64,000 nucleotides of DNA. Source: Euwallacea fornicatus (Eukaryota > Arthropoda > Insecta > Coleoptera > Curculionidae). The notes beneath the pieces are model-generated. The model ran no database searches, was not told where the DNA came from, and was given only the letters and a program-made list of their open reading frames with translations. This document shows, in pieces, positions 12,701 to 23,679 of this stretch. The translations under genes and the position numbers were made by a program. The stretch spans positions 2,170,001 to 2,234,000 of the forward strand of contig NC_089575.1 of assembly GCF_040115645.1 (NCBI RefSeq). Direction: 5' to 3'. Each line of letters starts with the position of its first letter. Within the stretch, counting starts at the first letter, position 1.

Positions 12701-14338
12701 CCCGGAGAATGGGAAAAGCGTTTGTCACAAAATATATGGGATAAAGTCTCCGGGAATATGTTTGAAAATATCTATATTCCAGCAGCTCAAACCGGATCTG
12801 CGGAGACTTTCAACACTGCCGTAGACATTAAGTTGCGTCAATGGGCCGAATCCACGTTACCCTCACAATCGGTTGATTGCGGATGGGAAAGCTTGAAGGC
12901 AGAGTTCCAGAGATTCATGCAAAAAGCTTCGATCGCCCCTGATCATGATGACATTTTCGATGAATTAAAAAGAGCAGTCGTTAATGAAGCAATGAAAAGG
13001 CACAAATGGGAGGACAAGGTATTTAAACTACAAGCACATTTCCCAAATCACCCAGACAAAGCAAAACCAAAAGACACATTGAGTTGTTTATCAGTAATTA
13101 ATCTGAAGCACTAAACGCTTGTATCATTTCATTCAAACGTTTGTTTTATTTCATTTTTAAACAATTGTTAGAGACTTGCATGAGATATTCATTGCAATCT
13201 CCATTTCGTCCAAAAGCTCTATGAATATGAGATACCCTTTAAGTTTTTAAACTTCGAACATCAAGAATTTGTCCAGACACTTATTTTCTTCCAGGCGTCA
13301 GACATGCTTAGAGTAATTCAGCTGAACGCCCTAGAGGATAGGACAATTGCGGACAAAAGAGATTGGGACCAGGCGGTAGGATTCCTAGAACTTAGGGTCA
13401 AGGAAAAACTGAAAGAAAGTGAGAGGCTATTGAAGGATTTACTGGGCCCTTCTGCTAGAGAGAGGTGGCTGTATTGGCAATATCAGAACGAACTACAAGC
13501 GAAGAGAGGCCAAGTTAAAAAGGAGCTGGATAAGGTTTTACATTCAAATGAGGTAAGGATCGTTGAAGAGAGATTGCTCTCTGTTAAATTCAAATTGGCA
13601 GAAGGCAACATTTCTACTTTAGTTAGCGCTAATCGATACCAAAAAATGATTGAATTGAATAAGGTTATTTACAAGTTACGATGTATCGACGTTGAACTAG
13701 TTTTCAATTTAGAAACATCCTCCCATTTTATCTTACGACGAACTGACAACCATCAGAAACAACCTCCAACGTAACAATATTGACGTAGACAATGAGTTCG
13801 TCCGGGAGGTGTGGGGAGCCCTTTATAGGAAACACTTTTTAAATCAAGCTCTAGAAAGGTCAGTTCACTTAACTTTTAAAACGTTTTCATTAAAGTTATA
13901 ATCATTATTCAAGGGCGTATGATTGCCGGAAATCCTTCTACATGTATGCTCAGCAAATGGACGTTGATTGTGCAGATGTAGTTCTTTTCCACAGGATACA
14001 GCAAATGATGAAAGTGACGGCAAATGCCCTTAGACAACAGATTACTAACCGGGAAGGTAAATAAAACTTATACGTATTTCTTTATTTGAAAAAACTTATA
14101 TTTGTTTCAGCTAGGAGATTAGATAAAGAAATCAAAGATGTATTAGATGATTACGGTCAAGATCAGGACAAGAAAATGCAGCTTTTAACAGGGAGAAGAG
14201 TGACTTTAGCTGAAGAATTAAGTGGGTATTTACGGCCACCAAATTAAGTATTTATTTATATGTGAATTTTCAGAACGAGTGCGGCAGATTCAAGAAAAAC
14301 TTGAAGAATTTATCCAAGCCCTGAATAAAGAAAAATAA
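9734..14338 (+). CDS. Opa1: Opa1 dynamin-like GTPase (mitochondrial inner membrane)
   Basis: Inner-membrane GTPase driving mitochondrial inner-membrane fusion and cristae shape. The ATG exon (9734-9762) joins 9887-10133, giving a basic presequence and a hydrophobic membrane segment (YLLIGGAVAGGGAL, about 10090-10130). A predicted coiled coil rich in E and K follows (10725-10943). The GTPase domain shows G1 GDQSSGKT (about 11128), G3 DLPG (about 11842) and G4 TKVD (about 12099). Later exons (12616-13018, 13295-13552, 13713-13858, 13914-14056, 14111-14221, 14274-14338) encode the stalk and helical C-terminal region, ending LNKEK before TAA at 14336. About 900 residues, normal for the family. 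The small exon near 10619-10663 and the 3' end of the exon before it are uncertain: two phase-compatible joins exist. A polyadenylation signal AATAAA lies at 14587-14592. Confidence 0.95.
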
Positions 14339-15029
14339 GTTTGTCTAGGCCAATTTTAAATTATGTAATTCTAAGTTATTTACTTGTTAAGTAAAAACAT
14401 TATTGTTATTACAGAATGTGAATGGCTTTTTCCACATTGTTTTGCATTGTAACTATATTTATATTTTCATTACTTTTTTTTATTGTACCAAACATGATTA
14501 GTTCATCAAAGGGGGAAAATTTTTATTGATATTACTTAAAATCCCTCAATTTAGAATATTGTTTTTTTTTGTTTGTACATAATGTTAATAAACCGGTACT
14601 TGTTTATTTGATATGAATTTGTATACAGGGTGTTCATTTCAAAGCAAACCCTCTGAAATATCTCTTGATCGAGAGGAAAAATTTAATTTAGTTTTTCACG
14701 ACATTTCGGCGAACACAAAAAACTTTTATTTATTCAAATTGAGCGTCGTAAAGTATACCTACTGCTCTTTTATCGTCACAAAACATATACCAAACATTTT
14801 TAAAGAAACATACAACCATTCAATAGTTCTTCCTAAGTTCCTACCGAAAATTTGACTTATGATACACTAATGCGTACTTACTAAATTGTAGTATACATTA
14901 TAAACAGATGTAGGAGCGTTATTGGTAAAATGTTCCATTTTGGAGGAAATATCACTTCACGTTTTAACATAACACTTAACACACTAATTTGCACATAAAC
15001 TCACCAGAAGATTGCCTACCTTTCACGCT
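14339..15029. other. Opa1 3'UTR and convergent spacer with a repeat scrap
   Basis: AATAAA at 14587-14592 probably ends Opa1 transcripts. From 14621 the sequence opens with GTATACAGGGTGTTC and continues for about 230 bp in a style typical of dispersed insect repeats; the first 12 bases recur in reverse at 49101-49112. Confidence 0.5.
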
Positions 15030-17790
15030 TCAGTTACTCTTTTTTACCTTCAACTCTGAAAATTTCTCTCCCAACGCCTTCATTATTTCGCCGTGCTTTT
15101 TTGAAGGATCTTTATGGAGGGCGTAATTTTCTTTTACGAAAAGGGCAAATCCGGTGGCCTGTTTTTTCGGAGTGGCCGCCACGGTTTTCGTTTCTCCATT
15201 TTTCATGGTTTTATTCAAGAGTACTTCAAATTTGCCGTAACAGATACCGCATCGTTTGCGTTCAAGGTCCAGGGACTTTGAATGTCGTCCAAAACTAAAA
15301 AATTGAAAAATTACAACTTAACATTGTCTAACAGAAAAAAAAAATGAAATTCTACCTATAACCGCATCCCGTACATTTATAGGTATATTTAGTGCTTATT
15401 TGGAAGGAGTGGCAGCGCTTTATTGGCGGCAATTCCGGAAATACCTTCATGGCTTTAAATGCCCTAAACCATCCATTTATTAGTTTAAATATTTGCTTCA
15501 AAATCATTCCCTACCAACTCTTCCAGAACTTTCCATGTCCATCCGCTACTTGATTAACAATCCACGTGGCAGCGTGACACATTTCATGGATTAATGTGTC
15601 TCTTAATCTGCAGGGTAAATCCAAAACTTTGGTGGAGAGGGAGATTTTTACCTAAAAAATATCCCGCCTTAGTGGATATGAATAAAAGAGGGAAAATTTC
15701 CGAACCTTCCTCTCAATTTTCCCGGTTCTACGCGTTATTTTTACGCAACTACACCGACCAGCAGTCTTTCTTAGTTTTACATTCCACTCGATTTCCGTAT
15801 CTTTGGGAATGGCGTTGCCAAACACTTTCTCATTATAAAGGGTGAATAATCTCAAAGCTAAATCGTGCTTATGCTGAGCGAAATTGTTACGATAAATTCG
15901 AGCGGACATATCACATTTGTAGATTGGTATTGATGCTAAAAAAGGTCACCTAATTGATCCAAAAAAAGTGGCGTAAGATGAAGTTTAGAAAAATGGAACT
16001 AATAGCAAAAGAAAAAAAATCTTCCAAATGTTAGGACAATATTTAAACTATGGTTACGTCGTACGCAATTCTAGCAATTTAGTCAGTTCATGTTTACATG
16101 GCATTCTGAAAACAAATTAACGATGCGGCGACATTGCCTTTCTTACCTGACAAAGATTCCAAAAAGCTGTAAGATTTGTTCTTTTCAGGAATAATGCTCT
16201 TTCGAGTAATCTCCAACAATTTAATGTTATTATCATACTCCTCGTCACTAGAAACGTCCTCACCACTACTGCTTTCCTTCTCTTTTTTAAACTTTTGAGG
16301 ATTTACAAGAACATTTCCTTTATCTCTTCTTATATTAGTGTTACTTTTCCCTATTATGGGCTCATCATCAATGAAATCTAACTTAGTTTTTACCAATTTA
16401 ATTCCTAAAATTAAAAGACATAAAGCAGGTAAGTAATTTAAAAACAAGCACACCTCTTTCTCTATTCTGATCAGAATCATCACTGTCTGTGTCAGAATCA
16501 ACTAAACCTTTCAGTTTCTGAATCCAGGGAGACTCCACAGAAGGTTTTTTCAGGGCATTAAAATTTAGTTTTTTTGAACTGGGATTCTTTGTCTGCAGCA
16601 AAGGCTCTTTCATTTTCAGTGGTTTTCTAAAATAATTGCAACTTAATAAAGGACAATACTCAAAGCAAAGAATTGCAATTAACTGCTCAGTGGTGACAGT
16701 ATGAGTTAAAGTCTTATTCTCTTTAACCCTTTTTTTTTCTGAATAAGACTGCAAAACACTGTCCTGTTTTTTTCTCCATGAGTTGCCATAAATTGAGTCT
16801 AACATAGATTTGACTTCTCTGATGTTTTGATGAGTGGGCGTTTTTGTGCCATTTGATTGATGTTCTAAAAATTTACTTAAATATATTGTGTGTTTGTGGC
16901 CAGAAACGTTATAAAAAATAATTAAAGACTGTAAAAGAAGTTACCATTCATATTGCTTTGTGCCATAAAACTTGGAATTCCTTTCAGCGGGGACCTGACT
17001 GGAGGTGTATCTGATGCTGTATTAAAATTTTCCTCTTTTAGTACTAAAGAGTCATCTATTACTATCACATCATTATTTTTAGAACCATTTGTACTAAGGC
17101 TCAATTGTGAAGTTTCCCTGTTACTACTGACTCCTTTTTTAAATTTTGTAGTAAGACTTTTCCTTATTTTCACATTGAATGAATCACCCAAAAATTTATC
17201 TCGCTCTTGGGACTCCTTTTCATTTATGATATTTTTGCCAAAGCACTCATCAAACCTCAAAACAAGGTGGTCATAATAGCTTGAAGAAACTGCAACTTGT
17301 TTATCATCTTTATCCCTCTTAATTGAGAGATCATCATTTACTATTGTAGACACATCACTATAAAATGTAGTACCCTTCTGGCCATGCGCGTCACCTAGCC
17401 ATTGATGAATTTGGTCAGTTTTCATACCTATTTGCTTATCGTGAGTCTTCATCTTTCTGCATTTATCAACCTCAGACTCAGAATCACTTGACTCAACAAT
17501 AATGTTATCATCGTTCTCTTTTCCAAATTCATTGGAGCTCACACTTTCAAATGAATCACACTCTAAATCGACTATGTGCAAGTTCTCATTTCTAGTGGTT
17601 TTTGGTTTGTCAAGTAATAAAGACTTTCGGAAATGCTTTCTTAAAGCCAATGTGGATGCTGGAAATATGTGAAATTTGAAAGAAACTACATTTTTGGCTA
17701 GAGAAACTTACTTTTATCAAGTTTTAAAGTTTTTTGTCTGCACTTTAACTTTGGGGACATGGTGCTAAGAAGCTCAAATGATTCCTCCAT
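15030..17790 (-). CDS. Gcna: Gcna-type acidic SprT-like metalloprotease
   Basis: GCNA/ACRC proteins combine a long acidic disordered region with a SprT protease domain and protect germ cells from DNA-protein crosslinks. ATG at 17790 (MEESFELLSTMS). Exons 17790-17712, 17658-16945, one from 16864, and two more down to about 16147 encode Ser/Asp/Glu-rich sequence. The SprT domain follows: ALRLFTLYNEKVFG and WNVKLRKTAGRC (about 15706-15948), then the zinc protease motif HEMCH (15574-15588) followed by DGHGKFW. Next come Cys pairs of a zinc ribbon (KCTGCGY, then RCGICYG) and a C-terminal segment (ATGFALFVKENY...) resembling the start of an HMG box. About 700 residues over about nine exons; stop at 15030-15032. 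Family call is firm; some middle exon edges are approximate. Confidence 0.88.
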
Positions 17791-18422
17791 GTAGAAAGAG
17801 TAAATGGAAACGTAATATTAAATACGATTTTATGAACAGTAAAAGAGTCAATATGGTTTAATTCAAAAATACAAACTTTTTTTAACCGTCATCGTCATTT
17901 TAGCCATTTAAAATTAGGGGAAATGTCATACGGATGAAAGGAAAGCCGGATCCAATTTGAGTGAAATGTTTACATGACCGATCTATCTCTATCCTTATTC
18001 TATTAATGGAAACCGATAGAAAGGTAGGTACTTTAAATATAAAAATCACGTCTAAGTAGTCAATGTAGACTATGACAGCTTCTGCACTCTGCTATAATCT
18101 CTCTTTTATTTCTATTGTGTTTATTTTTTTCGTGTCATGTGTGTCATTTTCCACTCCTTTTTTTTATAAAAGTTTTTTGCAATAAATAATTAAATTCCAC
18201 AAGAAGTATCTGCTACACTGGCACTTTATTATACTAGTTAGCTACCATGTATCATCCCAATTACTCACAGTCGATCATATTTGTATAACGAAACGGAAAC
18301 GGTGCAAAAACCTGATTAAACAAGAGGTCATTGCACAGAGAATAAGCATTAAATCAAGCATTCTTAGCCTTTAAAGTAGGTAGAGACAGTTTACTTTTCG
18401 AGTATGTGAACAATCTCGGAAA
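17791..18422. promoter_or_regulatory. Divergent Gcna / Dlish intergenic region
   Basis: 632 bp separate the two divergent start codons, so both promoters must lie here unless untranslated first exons lie elsewhere. I see no distinctive core promoter element. Confidence 0.45.
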
Positions 18423-19963
18423 ATGGCATTCCTTTGTCCAGTGCGGATTAGACGTGGTAAAAAGAAAAAAGGTAAAAAGACTTTCTTGAAATCAAGTGGG
18501 AGTAGCAGCAGCAATTGACCTCAATTAAAAACTTTTAAGGCTAATCCCTTTTTTATATACAAATTCAGTTGTACATGTCTTATTCAGACAGGTGTTGGCG
18601 CTTCTTTGCTCACCATTGAGCCCTCTAAATCAATATTTATTAGAATCCCTAAAAAATTTATTATTTTGCAAATTCAGCCTCAAGTGTAGATCTCGAAAAG
18701 GACCTCAGTCGGGCCAGCAATGGAGTCACTCCAGGTATGGGCAGAATCACTGGGTCAGCAAGTATAGAAACTCTTGTTAGAGTGGGAATCGAAAAGGAAC
18801 ATGGACTGTCACCCGATTCAAAAATGGTGGTCCTCCATGACTTTACACCTTGTGTTGATGATGAGTTGGAGGTGAAGCGAGGACAGGTTAGTTCAAATTA
18901 GATGATTGGGACACATGAGAGTTGACTTACAATATCACATTAATATACTTATCACTATATAATAAATTTTTGCTCTATAATACAAACCTTATGTATTTCC
19001 AGATTGTCAATATATTATATAGAGAAAACGATTGGGTTTACGTTATATCTCCAGATACTAGACAGGAGGGCTTCATCCCTTTCTCCTATTGTACACCATA
19101 CAATAACCACCTAGCTGAAATGGCAATAAAAAAGAAACTTCCTCGAAACGGCCATGTAACCTCAGGAGATAGCTCAGAAGCCAATCTTGACTGGTAATTC
19201 TGCTACTTTAGGACCTCAATTTATTTCATTATCAAAACTAATTCAGTGAAGCAGTTGGTCTGGATAATAGCGACTGTGACTCTTTAGGAAAAACTAAGCA
19301 AGAAACTGGGGCTGTAAGTCCTGTTAGTATTCATTCAGAGCCTGATATGATTCCATTCTCAAAAGACCCTTCAGGAAGGTACATTGTTCTCTATACATTT
19401 ATTGCTAGGGATGAGAATGATGTGTCTGTTGAAAGAGGCGAATTTGTGACTGGTAAGTATTACTTGGTTATAAAATTTCATTATTAAAATAAAAGGTTTT
19501 GCTGCAGTTTTGAATAGAGAAGATCCAGACTGGTACTGGATAGTGAGGAGTGATGGACAAGAAGGTTTCATTCCTTCAGGATTTGTATATCCTGCTGATA
19601 ATGTGATACAAGGTAAAGAGTTGATTTTATGTGTGCCCCTACAAAATTTATTTCTCTTTACAAGGCAACTTAAACCCGCAAAATCAACAAGGCTTGAGTA
19701 GTCTACAAAACCAAGGAGCGGTGCACGCTCTAACCTCGTCTAGTGCGGATGATTTGAGATACCATGGTACTGAACTAGTTATGCTATATGACTACAAAGC
19801 TCAAGCCCCCGATGATTTGACTGTCAGACGAGGAGACTGGATTTACGCAGATCTGAATAATCAAACCGTGGATGGGTGGTTGTGGGCCTATGCCCCTAAA
19901 ACGAGGAAATACGGCTTTATTCCCAAAGCCTATGCTCGGCCACCTGCCATGACTAGTTTGTAA
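18423..19963 (+). CDS. Dlish: Dlish, triple-SH3 adaptor of Fat/Dachsous signalling
   Basis: Dlish (Vamana) binds the atypical myosin Dachs and the Fat intracellular domain at the apical junction, linking Fat to Hippo growth control and planar polarity. Six exons (18423-18471, 18678-18886, 19003-19193, 19247-19452, 19508-19612, 19665-19963) sum to 1059 nt, or 352 residues. The N-terminus MAFLCPVRIRR plus Lys run and the segment GRITGSASIETLVRVGIEKE are strongly conserved in the family. SH3-1 starts MVVLHDFTPCVDDELEVKRG; SH3-2 starts YIVLYTFIARDENDVSVERG; SH3-3 starts LVMLYDYKAQAPDDLTVRRG. Each closes with a GFIP motif (EGFIPFSYC, EGFIPSGFVYP, YGFIPKAYARP). All key SH3 aromatic residues appear intact. 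It ends PPAMTSL before TAA at 19961. Confidence 0.95.
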
Positions 19964-20036
19964 CTTAGGGTCGTCGTGTTTTTACTTAGATGAGGAAAAA
20001 GAAAATTTTACATGATTGGTAAACTCGTTTGAAGAA

Positions 20037-20610
20037 TTTTAGATGAAATGGCGAAGGAGTTGTTTCTTAAAATTTGTAGAGAATTTCAACAATTTTATTT
20101 TTTTTATCTAACGCTAAATAACCGTAATTTATAAATACTTATTGAATTCTACTTTACAACATATGAATTTTGCGTTGTAAGTCTGTTCGTTTGACAGTTT
20201 TTGATAAAGTGGCAAAAGTGCAATTTTTATTTTGTGTAAAACCTCACTAAATCGATATTTTTTCATTCATTGATTAGTTGAACTTTACGGTGTGTCTAAA
20301 TACGTTTTACAGTTTTGATGAAATGGCGAAGACATTTTTTTAAATAAATCTTTACTATTTTTAACATTTTTCCTCTATCTGACATTAAATAATTGTATTT
20401 TTTATAAACACTTATTGAATGATATTTCAAAGACGAGGATTCTTCGTAATCGGTCATTTCGTTTGCTAATTTTGATTGAAGTAGCGAAGGGACATTTTGT
20501 TAAATTTTGTACCGCTTAATTAAGGCATTTTTAGACCATGAGGACTTTGCGTTATAGGTAAATTCTTATGGCAGTTTTTAATGAAATAGTGAACAAGTGT
20601 TTCTTTTAAC
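20037..20610 (+). repeat. Diverged tandem repeat downstream of Dlish
   Basis: A block with consensus TTTTGATGAAATGGCGAAG recurs at about 20042, 20203, 20317, 20474 and 20580. Spacings alternate (161, 114, 157, 106 bp), so the real unit is about 263-275 bp with two sub-units. A companion block (TTTGCGTTNTAAGT...CAGTTTTT) precedes several copies (about 20168, 20548). Copies are substantially diverged. No function is apparent. Confidence 0.6.
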
Positions 20611-22337
20611 TCCATTTAAACTTCACTGTTTCAAATATATTTTCTTAATCTGTTACTACTTTAAAGTCGTATAAATCGTGGATCACACTTCGGAAAGCAC
20701 TAGAGGCACTTTTCAATCTCATTTTTGCTCCCCCGTGAGAAGCAATTTCCCCTAAAGCCCATACAAATTGCGATGCTCAAGAAAACTTAAATTTAAGAAA
20801 ATTGCAATAATACATTACATAATGTTTAGGTTATTTTTGTAAACTTTACTAAATACGTCAAAATATAGACATGTACGAAAAACAACTAGTTTTACTCCCA
20901 AATCCGAAACACGCTCTTCAATCTTTGATAGTGGCAAAATGCGACTTAAAATAAATAATATTTAATTTTGTGCTGCTGCCAAAAAAACCTAATTTATAAC
21001 CTCAAGACATAGTTATTTTCCTCCCACGAAATTTGCAATAAAACTCGTTTTATCGAGGAGGTCTTATATATAGGTTAATTGGCTCTGTCAGTGACTTTTC
21101 GGTTTATTTTTAAATTCGTGCCAATAATATTCGAGTTCTCTGATGGTTCAACCACTGAAAGTGGTGTGTGTCATGCAGATTTCTTAATATTTTTAGCACA
21201 TTTCTATGTATTTTTAGTAAAAGAATGAAGGCAAAATATAAAACCGCATGCTTGAAAAACTTTCTGGTTCCTAAAACACCGATTTACTACAACTGATGAA
21301 GTAGTAATTCTCGATGGTTATTCAAACTTTAAGGGAACGGCAACAAGGCGCCCTTCTTTTGTTTAACGATAAGCACGACGTCTATTTTTAAAGTCGAGTT
21401 TTTGACGGGGTTGACGACTTTCCCAGTAGCGGGAAGATCAAGACTGCAGAAGAATTCAATTTCAAGACCGAGAAAGGCACAACAATCTGCAGTTCACCAC
21501 ACCCCTTAGCCTACACCAAATCATTTTAAAAATGACGTATGGACGTAGATTGCGTGACGTAATCATTTATAGGGCAACCAGTGTTGTCAAACTTCAAGAC
21601 ACAGTTTGTATTACGGAAACTTAAATTTTTATGAAAAATGTCGCAAAATGGGCAGTGGAAAGCGAGAAATCTGAAGCCTGAACCTAAATCAAACCGATTT
21701 CCTGCGACATAAAAGACCTAAATATCTCCTGTCTTGCAGCACGAATAAGTCCAACAAGTAATAAGTGCCAAGGCGAATTGTTATGTTTCTTTTGTCGGAA
21801 TTAATTAGCTTGTTTGTTGCTACACATGTGCATCCTAGCAAGGTGAGTTCGTAAGATGTAAACCGACAAAAAACTAGTCGCAAGCAAAAGTATTTCTATT
21901 TGTCAAGAGGAACAAAATAGAATATAAAATAAATCTGTTTACTTCAAGTTCATTAGTATGGCCTAAAAATAGACGTTTCGACTCAGAAATTCGTATTTAA
22001 ATGATCTAGAAAACACGTTTTGTAATATATAGTACAGGCGAATTTGATTGTTTTAAAATGTCCAGCCGCTGCAACGCGGTATAAGCCGAGGAAAAGAGTC
22101 GTTTCGTAAATTGGATTGGACACCAAGTTGCCGCATTATCCCAGACTAAACAACAAACATCCATTAGCATCAGTTTAATGGTCTAGAAGACGTTTAGAAC
22201 AAATTGAAAATATCCAGAAATCAGAATAAAAATAGACACAGCGCTGAGCTGTCTAAAGACCGTTCAAATTGCACGAACCGCAAACGGGAGTGAACCGTAT
22301 TGCGAATTGGTTGTGCGACCTGAAAACTAAGTTTCTG
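20611..22337. other. Region between Dlish and the sarcolamban-like gene
   Basis: No coding sequence supported. A good donor (GTAAGT at 22338-22343) suggests that an untranslated first exon of the sarcolamban-like transcript ends at 22337; its promoter would then lie within this stretch. Confidence 0.4.
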
Positions 22338-22899
22338 GTAAGTCCCAACACAATTTTTTGGTAATTTATAGTCCACCGAAGAAGTCTCAAGATATTTGTG
22401 AGGATCGCAGAACGCGCACCTCCACGATGATAAACTTGTTTTTTTTTTTTATTTTTAATTTAATTTAATTTAATTTTTTTTGCGCGCATTAATTAATTGC
22501 GAATTCAATCAGCCCCCTTTTCAAGCTTTAGAGTTTCTCGGTCTACAAGCTTGGGAAGTCAAATGAAGACGGCAAGACCTCGTGAAAACAATCAGCTTTT
22601 TGATTTTAAAACCGCAAACAATCTCGAACCACACACGTAATCGCTTTAAGAGATTTGATCGTGTTATTGTTTAACTTGCAGGGCGAAAACCGAAATTGAA
22701 AAATGTTTAATTGTTGGCAGCCGGCCAGATATTTCCGGTCATTACTCAGATGAAACCGAATTTCACGAAAACAAGTTTATTTTGAAACTTGCGGTCAGGT
22801 ATTTCGATTTACTCGCAACGCCAGATAGGCCGCGGCCGTTTCATTTTCGTTTGTAATTCGAAAGAATAACCGAACGATTTTTTACAGAAACAATCCGAA

Positions 22900-23004
22900 A
22901 TGGCAGGAGCTAACACCAGTGAAGGAAAAAGCTTGATAACGACGTACATGATCCTGATAGCACTTCTATTAGTTTTATGGGCGCTCTACTCCGGCATGTT
23001 GTAG
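22900..23004 (+). CDS. Scl: Sarcolamban-like transmembrane micropeptide, 34 residues
   Basis: Sarcolambans are insect relatives of sarcolipin/phospholamban: one-helix peptides that bind SERCA in the sarcoplasmic reticulum and tune calcium uptake in muscle and heart. The ORF runs from ATG at 22900 to TAG at 23002-23004. It has a short polar N-terminus (MAGANTSEG), then KSLITTYMILIALLLV and LWALYSGML: a single hydrophobic helix. The KSL-TT-aromatic-x-IL opening followed by leucine-rich sequence and an aromatic-containing end is the family signature. The start context GAAATGG is good. An acceptor (TTTTTACAG, exon from 22887) precedes it, a donor GTGAGT lies at 23018, and a 3'UTR exon from about 23315 carries AATAAA at 23542-23547, giving a complete small transcript. 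The Drosophila locus encodes two such peptides; I found only one here. It is too short for ordinary gene calling. Confidence 0.85.
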   Translation: MAGANTSEGKSLITTYMILIALLLVLWALYSGML

Positions 23005-23314
23005 ATTAATATATGTGGTGAGTACCGTCTCAATCAACGATAACAAATCAATAGACGCAATAAACACCGAAGCGATCATTAGAAATATCTCAAAATTGAA
23101 ACCGCTCAACGGATCCGACGCCCATTGCTCGTTTGGCAGTCGGTGACGAGACCAAAATAATTTGGGGGGCGTCCCCGAAGTGTAATCCGAACGCTCCTGA
23201 ACATTTCATTAATGTAATTTCTCCGTTCCTTGCCAAACGGATTTTCTTGCATTTCTTCTGTCTAAACGCAATTCCAGGGACTTTTCAATTTCCTTGTAAT
23301 TAGAATTTGTTTCA

Positions 23315-23560
23315 GATCAATCAACTTACATCCCATGGACCTCATCTGAAACTTCACCAAAAATTAAACCACGACAGTATCGTCTGCATAAAGAATGAAT
23401 GTGGCGGCCACAGTGTATCATCGCTTCTCATCGTCGACTTTTCGTCGATTGTTCGTCGAGTGTGGATGAAAAGTTTGTATTTTTATAAGTATTCAAGACA
23501 TTTGATTAAGAGGAAATAATTAAAATCTGATGTTTATTAAAAATAAATACGTTTACAAAT
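23315..23560 (+). other. Probable 3'UTR exon of the sarcolamban-like gene
   Basis: Follows the acceptor GAATTTGTTTCAG near 23302-23314 and contains AATAAA at 23542-23547. The 70-codon frame across it has no recognisable content and opens before the acceptor, so I read this exon as untranslated. Confidence 0.5.
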
Positions 23561-23679
23561 CACTGTTGCCTGCTCACTTGAGATGAGGAATTATTAAAAA
23601 AAAGTTTTCGGCTGGCAACCTCATTTATTCCTATTAACAAGCTCTGATATCACAGATAGGTGCGTTAACGCACCATTCC

